A DNA stretch of 5,100 nt from JAVBTR01 sp031556065 (lineage in GTDB: Bacteria > Bacillota > Clostridia > Christensenellales > Aristaeellaceae), in contig JAVBTR010000088.1 in NCBI GenBank assembly GCA_031556065.1, forward strand, positions 1 to 5,100. Reading direction: 5' to 3'. Shown here one piece after another: positions 1-4,506 of this stretch. The notes below the pieces were generated by a model that ran no database searches, was not told the origin of the DNA, and worked only from the letters and a program-made list of their open reading frames with translations. Both the position numbers and the translations under genes were made by a program. Every line of letters begins with the position of its first letter. The stretch's first letter is position 1.

Positions 1-715
1 CAGAATTGGCAGAACCACCATAGGCAGCATTCCAGGAATCCCTTAATGCTTGAGCGTTCTTCACCGTATTGGGGTGGGTGAGCACACCTGCTGGCGTTGC
101 GCCGTTTGAAAAGAACCTGCTCCCATATTCTTCAGCAGCCAACCCCAACCCGATGGCGTTTCGTTCAAGGGCGATAGGACTATAACCCATGATGCCATCG
201 AAGCCCAAACCGCGAATATGAAGAACATCTTCTGGGCGAAGGGGGACGGTTTTTCCATCGCTGCGGGTATACCCATATACCAAAGTGCCGCCATTGTCAC
301 GATCCACGATCATTTTTTCCGGTAGCAGCGGATACAGACCGATGATCTGCCCCCTGCCGTTTCGGATGATCTGCGTGTATGAATTACCCCACAATAGCAA
401 ATGGGCCAGCATGGTTTCTCGCCAAATAAATGAAGTCATTTCGCCATTGGGTTCATCATGCAGAATCGGATACAACGGGTGCTTTAATGCTTTATCCGTA
501 CCCTCGTCCATATATTCAAATACATGAAGGGGCAGGCTGGCAACCGTTTCCGAAATCACACGAACGCAGGCATATACTGCCGACATCTGCACCGCGGTTC
601 GGGGATTCACGGCTTTCCCGGCTGCGCTGGAACCAAAATAAAACGCTGTTGCGCCACTGACAGCATTTTGAGGCTTGTCCCTTGATCGAAACAAGCCTAT
701 GATTGGGTTTTTCAT
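1..715 (-). CDS. Phage portal protein, HK97 family (N-terminal part, cut by window edge)
   Basis: This gene encodes the portal, which in the family forms a dodecameric ring at one capsid vertex, through which TerL pumps DNA and to which the neck and tail attach. The reading frame is open to the window edge and shows the first 238 residues; family members usually have about 400, so the C-terminal part lies outside. Family-typical stretches are SAVYACVRVISETVASLPLH (residues 45-64), LLLWGNSYTQIIRNGRGQII (106-125), VLHIRGLGFDGIMGYSPIAL (164-183) and EEYGSRFFSNGATPAGVL (195-212). The ATG at 715 is chosen because GGAGG at 721-725 stands 5 bases upstream and the protein begins like other portals (MKNPIIGLF). 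It is the first structural gene after terminase, but a toxin-antitoxin cassette and its terminator separate it from them, so its transcription must come through that terminator or from an unseen promoter. The identification rests on recalled family patterns and is firm. Confidence 0.95.
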   Translation of the reverse strand, partial: MKNPIIGLFRSRDKPQNAVSGATAFYFGSSAAGKAVNPRTAVQMSAVYACVRVISETVASLPLHVFEYMDEGTDKALKHPLYPILHDEPNGEMTSFIWRETMLAHLLLWGNSYTQIIRNGRGQIIGLYPLLPEKMIVDRDNGGTLVYGYTRSDGKTVPLRPEDVLHIRGLGFDGIMGYSPIALERNAIGLGLAAEEYGSRFFSNGATPAGVLTHPNTVKNAQALRDSWNAAYGGSANS

Positions 716-736
716 TTACACCTCCAAAGTAGGTAA

Positions 737-766
737 GAAAAAAGCACCCCATCGCTGAGATGCTTT
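737..766 (-). terminator. Rho-independent terminator after the toxin gene
   Basis: Read on the minus strand, AAAGCATCTC (766-757) pairs with GGGGTGCTTT (750-741) around a 6-base loop. The 10-bp stem includes two G-U pairs and is followed by an uninterrupted run of six T (743-738). It lies about 20 bases past the toxin stop codon and just before the portal ribosome binding site at 721-725. It would end the toxin-antitoxin transcript, and also any phage transcript arriving from terL unless read through. Confidence 0.8.
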
Positions 767-788
767 CAATCGAAAAGTCTGTTTTCCA

Positions 789-1106
789 TTATATATACTT
801 CATGTAGTTTTGCCCGCCATACACTATATGAGCGATATAGAGCACTTTTTCCGCTTCTTCCAACACGTAGATTACCAAATAATTTTTGACAACAATTTTT
901 CGATAGCCTCTTGCGCTAAGCAGAGGATCATTAATTAGAGGATAGCTCTGAGGGTATTCACACGCCGCTTCAATAGCATCTACCATATCCCCGAGCAAAG
1001 CAATTGCACTTTCCTGCGCATGAAGTTCATTAGAGATATATGCCATGATTTCATCAAGCTCACTGTTTGCCTGTTCGGAAATCTTGTAGCTATACTTATT
1101 TGGCAT
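789..1106 (-). CDS. RelE/ParE-family toxin of a type II toxin-antitoxin system
   Basis: A 105-residue protein with the layout of the RelE/ParE superfamily. An N-terminal helical hairpin (residues 9-53, starting ISEQANSELDEIMAYI) is followed by a conserved PLINDPLLSARGYRKIVVKN segment (56-75). The antiparallel strands YLVIYVLEE (76-84) and KVLYIAHIVYGGQNYMKYI (87-105) complete the fold. In the superfamily, RelE-type members cut mRNA on the ribosome and ParE-type members poison gyrase; the sequence alone does not decide which, since key residues vary. Arg67 and Arg69 and the C-terminal Tyr/Lys-rich strand are candidate functional residues. The ATG at 1106 is preferred over an in-frame GTG at 1124: it gives a family-typical N-terminus and overlaps the antitoxin stop by 11 bases (ATGCCAAATAA), implying translational coupling, with no strong ribosome binding site of its own. 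The paired gene upstream neutralises it. A terminator follows at 737-766. Confidence 0.88.
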   Translation of the reverse strand: MPNKYSYKISEQANSELDEIMAYISNELHAQESAIALLGDMVDAIEAACEYPQSYPLINDPLLSARGYRKIVVKNYLVIYVLEEAEKVLYIAHIVYGGQNYMKYI

Positions 1107-1353
1107 ACTTTTCACGTAAAGCACTCATGGCTGTTGGCCCATCTAATACTTTCCCTTCTTTGATTTCTTGCTCCGCTTTCGCTAATCTTTGATACAGTTC
1201 GTTCATAGCATTCATGCGGTTGAAGGTTTCAATGCTCATTACAACCATATCCCCATAACCATTCTTCGTGATATATATTGGCTCGTTATGCTTATGACAC
1301 AAATCGCTGATCTCAGTTGTGTTGCGCAAGTCTTTAATTGGCCTAATCTCCAT
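1096..1353 (-). CDS. Phd/YefM-family antitoxin
   Basis: An 85-residue protein with the N-terminal DNA-binding fold of Phd/YefM antitoxins: MEIRPIKDLRNTTEISDLCH (residues 1-20), then the strand-turn-strand EPIYITKNGYGDMVVMS (24-40) and the helix starting IETFNRM (41-47). The C-terminal part (about 50-85, rich in Glu, Lys and Ala) is the segment that in this family wraps around and blocks the toxin. Antitoxins of this type also repress their own operon by binding operator palindromes, and toxin changes that repression. The ATG at 1353 is chosen because GGAGGT at 1361-1366 stands 7 bases upstream. Earlier in-frame ATGs at 1416 and 1368 are unlikely, since one precedes the -35/-10 elements and the other overlaps the ribosome binding site. 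The gene overlaps the toxin start by 11 bases, so the two are one operon. GC of this operon is about 41% by hand count, against about 50% in sampled terL lines, suggesting separate acquisition. Confidence 0.88.
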   Translation of the reverse strand: MEIRPIKDLRNTTEISDLCHKHNEPIYITKNGYGDMVVMSIETFNRMNAMNELYQRLAKAEQEIKEGKVLDGPTAMSALREKYAK

Positions 1354-1382
1354 CGTTTTCACCTCCATTGATCGTTCGTCAC

Positions 1383-1397
1383 AATTATAGCATAATT
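1383..1397. promoter_or_regulatory. Inverted repeat over the -10 box, candidate antitoxin operator
   Basis: AATTAT and ATAATT form a perfect 6-base inverted repeat around a 3-base centre and cover the -10 box. Phd/YefM-type antitoxins repress their own promoters by binding such palindromes, so this is a plausible operator. The repeat is AT-only in its arms and could arise by chance. Confidence 0.45.
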
Positions 1398-1412
1398 TTG
1401 TTCTATTTTCAA
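1384..1412 (-). promoter_or_regulatory. Sigma-A/sigma-70 promoter of the toxin-antitoxin operon
   Basis: On the minus strand a TTGAAA -35 box (1412-1407) and a perfect TATAAT -10 box (1389-1384) are separated by exactly 17 bases. The -10 is preceded by TGC, an extended -10 motif. The antitoxin ATG is 30 bases past the -10, leaving room for a short leader with GGAGGT. This is a near-consensus vegetative promoter. Confidence 0.85.
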
Positions 1413-1425
1413 GCATTTTAATGCT
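1412..1425. promoter_or_regulatory. Palindrome AGCATTTTAATGCT beside the -35 box, candidate operator
   Basis: AGCATT and AATGCT form a perfect 6-base inverted repeat with a 2-base spacer, ending at the outer edge of the -35 box. Its centre lies about 28 bases from the centre of the palindrome over the -10, so the two flank the promoter. A role as a second site for the antitoxin or toxin-antitoxin complex is inferred from position and family habit. Confidence 0.45.
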
Positions 1426-1478
1426 GCGTTATGATGTCTCGTGAATTGAATGAAAAATTACAGCGTGATGAAATCTGT

Positions 1479-1805
1479 TTACAGACCACTGCCAGTTTTT
1501 TTATCATGACAGGTTTTACACAAGGGCTGCCAGTTTGATTCATCCCAGAAAAGTACCTTATCACCACGATGGGGTATGATGTGATCCACCACCGTTGCCG
1601 GTGTTAATTGCTGTTGGGCAAAGCAGGTCATACAGAGTGGATTCTTCCTTAAATACTTGCTCCGTGCAGCCTGCCATTTCGCATCATATCCACGTTTTGC
1701 AGCAGAATCCCTTCTATACAAAGAGCGATGAACTTCACAGTATATATCGTCAGATAACCTCGGACAGCCAGGATGTCGGCATGGGCGTTTAGGCTTTTTA
1801 GGCAT
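1479..1805 (-). CDS. HNH endonuclease of the phage packaging type
   Basis: A 108-residue HNH nuclease of the small zinc-binding type found beside terminase genes in many HK97-like cos phages. There, such proteins work with TerS and TerL in specific DNA cleavage during packaging; that role is carried over from the family. An N-terminal Cys/His cluster (C9, C14, C23, H26) may bind a zinc. A basic linker RGYDAKWQAAR (38-48) follows, then NPLCMTC (55-61), DHIIPHRGD (74-82), ESNWQPLCKTCHDKKT (89-104). The HNH core is D74-H75, N91 and H100, with structural zinc ligands C58, C61, C96 and C99; all are present, so the enzyme looks active. The ATG at 1805 is chosen over an in-frame start at 1847 that lies inside terL: AAGGTG (1816-1811) stands 5 bases upstream and the protein then starts MPKKPKRPC as is usual. 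Only 10 bases separate it from the terL stop. In many relatives this gene precedes terS; here it follows terL. Confidence 0.93.
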   Translation of the reverse strand: MPKKPKRPCRHPGCPRLSDDIYCEVHRSLYRRDSAAKRGYDAKWQAARSKYLRKNPLCMTCFAQQQLTPATVVDHIIPHRGDKVLFWDESNWQPLCKTCHDKKTGSGL

Positions 1806-1815
1806 AATAGCACCT

Positions 1816-3414
1816 TCAAATAAAAAGAAGGCCGCGGTCTGTGTCATAGACGCTGCCTCCTGATGTCAGATTTTTCATTGCCCGATCTAACGCCATAACC
1901 AATGCCACCGCACCATCTACTTTTTCCGTGGATTTTTGCTTATCAATCTTCAAGTTACCTGCTGGATCGGTCTTCACAAAAGCATTATCCAGATTCCATC
2001 GAAGAACCGGATGTCCGCCGTGAGCCAGCTTCTTTTCCAACACAATACGCATCAGCTCCTTGGTGGGAGGTGACATATCCCGGTACCCCTGACCAAAGGG
2101 AATCATGGTAAAGCCGTCATCTTCAAGGGTTTGAACCATCATAGTGGCATTCCACCGATCATATGCGATCTCACGGATGTTATAGACTTCCCCCAAGCGT
2201 ACAATAAACTGTTCAATAAAACCATAGTGGACTACATTGCCTTCTGTGGTTTGAATATATCCTTGCTTTTCCCACACATCGTACATCACATGATCTCGGC
2301 GTACCCGCAGAGGGAGATTTTCCTCCGGGAGCCAGAAGAACGGCAACACATAATAGGACTCGTCATCATCCTGCGGCGGGAATACCAACACCAACGTGGT
2401 CAAGTCGCTGGTGCTGGATAAATCCAACCCGGCATAGCAAGCACGGCCTTGGAGGGCAACGGAATCCACAGTGCCGCTATTTTCATCCCAGCGATCCATA
2501 GGCATCCAACGAATGGAGGTATTGGTCCACTGGCATAGGTGAAATTGCCGGAACTGGATTTCCTCCGCCGGGTTCTCCTTTGCGCTCTCGCAGGCAGTCT
2601 GGTAATATCCTATATCCACCGTTTGCCCAAGAGACGGATTTGCATTTTTCCACACATGTGGGTCTGTCCAATCCGCATTGTCAGGCGCGCTATAAACCAC
2701 TGGGTAAAACGTTGAATCCTTTTTGCGGCCTTCCAGTAAATCCTTTGCCTTGGCATGAACTTCATAGCAAATGCTATTTCTATCCGAACCAGCTGTTGTG
2801 ATAACAAAATTGAGGGGCTGCTTGCGCGCAGCGCCTGACCCCTTCGTCATGACATCATACAGCTTCCGATTCGGCTGCCCCAGCAGCTCATCAAAAATAC
2901 AGGCATGAACGTTGTATCCATATTTCGATGCTACTTCACTGGACAGTGCTTGATAAATACTCCGTGTTGGCAGGTATACAATACGTTTTTGAGACTCCAC
3001 AATTTTAGTGCGTTTAACCAGCGCAGGACACTGCATGATCATGTCTTTGGCTACATCAAAGACGATTCCCGCCTGCTGGCGGTCATTTGCGCAACCGTAA
3101 ATCTCTGCTCCTTCTTCTCCGTCCGCACACAGCATGTATAGCGCAATAGCGGCAGCTCGTTCAGATTTTCCTGCCTTTTTGCAAATCTCCACAAAGGCTG
3201 TATTGAACTGGCGATAGCCATTCTCCTTAACTGTGCCATAAAGATCGCGGATGATCTTTTCTTGCCATGGGAATAAGAGAAACGGCTTCCCGGCCCAGAC
3301 ACCCTTGGTATGCTTTAGGCTTTGGATGAACGCAACAGCGTGATCTGCCCGTGATGCATTGTAATGGGATGTGGGCAGCATAAAGCGTGTCGGCTGATAT
3401 ACAGCGTTATCCAT
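1816..3414 (-). CDS. terL: Phage terminase large subunit (ATPase and nuclease)
   Basis: A 532-residue TerL that cuts concatemeric phage DNA and drives it into the prohead through the portal. The N-terminal ATPase has the adenine-region motif PFLLFPWQEKIIRDLYG (residues 44-60), a variant Walker A EICKKAGKS (76-84, Lys83), Walker B CIFDE (172-176, catalytic Glu176) and coupling motif ITTAG (205-209). The C-terminal RNase H-like nuclease has GLDLSSTSD (329-337, metal ligand Asp331 and probably Asp337), Asp419 in IAYDRWNA and Asp500 in KVDGAVALVMAL. The length and motifs are complete, so the gene looks intact. ATG at 3414 and GTG at 3420 are both possible starts; the ATG overlaps the preceding endonuclease stop by 8 bases (ATGGATAA). 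Unlike its neighbours it has no clear Shine-Dalgarno, only a GC-rich stretch that can fold into a hairpin (3422-3437), so coupling to translation of the upstream gene is likely. The family is the Terminase_1 type common in Firmicutes siphophages. Confidence 0.97.
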   Translation of the reverse strand: MDNAVYQPTRFMLPTSHYNASRADHAVAFIQSLKHTKGVWAGKPFLLFPWQEKIIRDLYGTVKENGYRQFNTAFVEICKKAGKSERAAAIALYMLCADGEEGAEIYGCANDRQQAGIVFDVAKDMIMQCPALVKRTKIVESQKRIVYLPTRSIYQALSSEVASKYGYNVHACIFDELLGQPNRKLYDVMTKGSGAARKQPLNFVITTAGSDRNSICYEVHAKAKDLLEGRKKDSTFYPVVYSAPDNADWTDPHVWKNANPSLGQTVDIGYYQTACESAKENPAEEIQFRQFHLCQWTNTSIRWMPMDRWDENSGTVDSVALQGRACYAGLDLSSTSDLTTLVLVFPPQDDDESYYVLPFFWLPEENLPLRVRRDHVMYDVWEKQGYIQTTEGNVVHYGFIEQFIVRLGEVYNIREIAYDRWNATMMVQTLEDDGFTMIPFGQGYRDMSPPTKELMRIVLEKKLAHGGHPVLRWNLDNAFVKTDPAGNLKIDKQKSTEKVDGAVALVMALDRAMKNLTSGGSVYDTDRGLLFI

Positions 3415-3922
3415 ATGCACACCCGCTTCCCGGCGGGGAATTTAACTTCGCATACTCACCGAACAGTTTTAGTGCCGCTTGATCCCGTGCCTGCGCTGCT
3501 TTTTCAGCAGACGCATGAAGACCTAGATAATGCTTTTTTCCATCGCAGTGAATATACGCTTCATATTTTTTCGCACACCGTAAGAAGCTCACACCCGTAT
3601 ATCCACTGGTATTGGTGTTCCGTGTCTTCTGGTTGAACATGTTCTGCTGATGTGTGCAAATCCGCAGATTTGTACGCCGATTATCCAGCTTATCGCCAGA
3701 TATATGATCCACATCCCCAACAGGGAAATCCAGCAAGAGCCTATGTAGTGTCAGTGCTGTGCGTTTGATGCTCATTGTTATAGGGTATCCCCGTTTGCCT
3801 TGATGCCATGTATACTGCGAAACAAAATCATAATCAGCCTTATCAATTAAGAAATAGTTACCATTAGCAAAAAAGCAGCTGTAGTATTTCCCGTCATCTG
3901 ATAAAACGTACCGATCCACCAT
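3407..3922 (-). CDS. Free-standing HNH/AP2 homing endonuclease
   Basis: A 171-residue protein of the HNH_3 plus AP2-like class of phage homing endonucleases, which cut relatives lacking the gene so that repair copies it in. The N-terminal part (1-55) resembles the usual lead-in with YTWHQGKRGY (37-46). The HNH core runs from LHRLLLDFP (59-67) through DVDHISGDKLDNRRTNLR (70-87) to THQQNMFNQK (90-99), with D72-H73, N81 and N94 as the likely active-site set. SGYTGVSF (106-113), YEAYIHCDGKKHYLGLHAS (120-138) and LFGEYAKLN (153-161) form the AP2-like DNA-binding domain. It starts at the ATG at 3922 with AGGAGG (3936-3931) 8 bases upstream, inside the end of terS. It sits between terS and terL, which are normally adjacent. 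Its last ten residues (SPPGSGCAYG) run past the usual end of the AP2 domain, and its stop overlaps the terL start. Both flanking genes look intact, so it is an addition rather than a disruption. No intron or intein boundary is visible. Confidence 0.92.
   Translation of the reverse strand: MVDRYVLSDDGKYYSCFFANGNYFLIDKADYDFVSQYTWHQGKRGYPITMSIKRTALTLHRLLLDFPVGDVDHISGDKLDNRRTNLRICTHQQNMFNQKTRNTNTSGYTGVSFLRCAKKYEAYIHCDGKKHYLGLHASAEKAAQARDQAALKLFGEYAKLNSPPGSGCAYG
3422..3437 (-). promoter_or_regulatory. GC-rich hairpin just upstream of terL, possible translation control
   Basis: On the minus strand CCCGC (3437-3433) and GCGGG (3426-3422) pair around the loop CGGGAA, ending 7 bases before the terL ATG at 3414. 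The only purine-rich bases that could serve as a terL ribosome binding site (GGGAAGCGGG) lie in this loop and arm. The hairpin would therefore hide the site unless ribosomes finishing the homing endonuclease open it. The pairing is read from sequence; the regulatory role is inferred. The stem is only 5 bp and may simply reflect local GC. Confidence 0.4.
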
Positions 3923-3926
3923 TTTC

Positions 3927-4424
3927 CTATCCTCCTGTTTTCCATCTGGTATTGAGAAGCTGCTCCATAGGATCGTCCGAAATAAAGGAAGTCTCGGCGT
4001 TGGTTGCGATGATTCTGGAACGACTGGCAGGGGTTAAGCCAAACTCCGTACAAAAGGATTGCATGATCTTGAGGTTCTGCTGGGCAATAGATACCTGGGG
4101 CACCTGCTGTACATAGCCGGAGGGTGTTTTGAAAATGGAACCATGCTGGGTGATGAACTCTTCCGCCTCCTTCCACCGGGCATAGGCTTGGCAGTATCCG
4201 GCAAAGGAGGACAGATCAACCATGGTCAGAACGCCCATTGCTTCAAGGGCGGAGGAAAGCCGCTTCCATTCCTTTTTTGCTTCAGGCAACAACCACGTTG
4301 GGCATCTCAACTCCGTTTTAGGCGGGATGGGCTCTTTTTCGTTTAAAGGGCGGCGGCCTTTGCCACGATCCCCTTCCAGCAGTTTCAGTGCTGTGGGCTT
4401 GGGTTTTCTGCCTCGTGTAGCCAT
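3927..4424 (-). CDS. terS: Phage terminase small subunit, P27 family
   Basis: A 165-residue TerS of the P27 (Terminase_4) family, the ring-forming partner that recognises viral DNA and hands it to TerL. Visible family features are the basic N-terminus MATRGRKPKPTALKLLEGDR (1-20), RRPLNEKEPIPP (24-35), the stretch PEAKKEWKRL (47-56), the helical core FAGYCQAYARWKEAEEFI (74-91) and the signature LKIMQSFCTEFGLTPASRSR (118-137). A typical tail follows, with SDDPMEQLLNTRW (149-161). The ATG at 4424 has GGAGG (4437-4433) 8 bases upstream. Length and ends are normal, so the gene is intact. A terminator-like hairpin lies between it and the gene upstream, with no clear promoter in the 30 bases that remain. 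The homing endonuclease begins 4 bases after its stop, its AGGAGG lying in the last codons of terS. Confidence 0.93.
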   Translation of the reverse strand: MATRGRKPKPTALKLLEGDRGKGRRPLNEKEPIPPKTELRCPTWLLPEAKKEWKRLSSALEAMGVLTMVDLSSFAGYCQAYARWKEAEEFITQHGSIFKTPSGYVQQVPQVSIAQQNLKIMQSFCTEFGLTPASRSRIIATNAETSFISDDPMEQLLNTRWKTGG

Positions 4425-4453
4425 GGGACTCTCCTCCTTCCTTGAAAATGGGT

Positions 4454-4486
4454 ATAAAAATAACCACTACAGTTTTCATGCAGTGG
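4454..4486 (-). terminator. Terminator-like hairpin between the upstream gene and terS
   Basis: On the minus strand CCACTGCA (4486-4479) pairs with TGTAGTGG (4471-4464) around a 7-base loop TGAAAAC. The 8-bp stem includes one G-U pair and is followed by TTATTTTTA (4463-4455). This is the form of a Rho-independent terminator acting 20 bases past the stop of the preceding gene. It stands only about 40 bases before terS, so it may be leaky or controlled by antitermination, because no other promoter for the packaging genes is apparent. Confidence 0.65.
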
Positions 4487-4506
4487 CGTATATGAAGTTC
4501 CTTTGC

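Noticed and set aside
61..752. Open frames on both strands within 61-752 (for example 285-527 plus, 61-300 minus, 516-752 minus)
   Set aside because: They are shadows of the portal gene, whose frame runs without a stop from 715 to the window edge and matches the HK97 portal family.
787..792. TATAAT-like sequence at the end of the toxin gene as a portal promoter
   Set aside because: It is part of an AT-rich run containing the stop codon, with no -35 at proper spacing, and a terminator lies between it and portal.
1107..1124. Longer toxin start, GTG at 1124
   Set aside because: The extra six residues do not look like the family N-terminus; the ATG at 1106 with an 11-base overlap of the antitoxin stop is the usual coupled arrangement.
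1354..1416. Longer antitoxin start at 1416
   Set aside because: It would begin upstream of the -10 box of the operon's own promoter; the ATG at 1353 has GGAGGT at the right distance and gives the family-typical N-terminus.
1474..1485. Inverted repeat TCTGT/ACAGA over the HNH stop codon as a terminator
   Set aside because: The stem is only 5 bp with a 2-base spacer and no T tract follows on the minus strand.
3407..3922. Group I intron or intein carrying the homing endonuclease
   Set aside because: The endonuclease has its own start, ribosome binding site and stop, and terS and terL are each complete, so it is free-standing.
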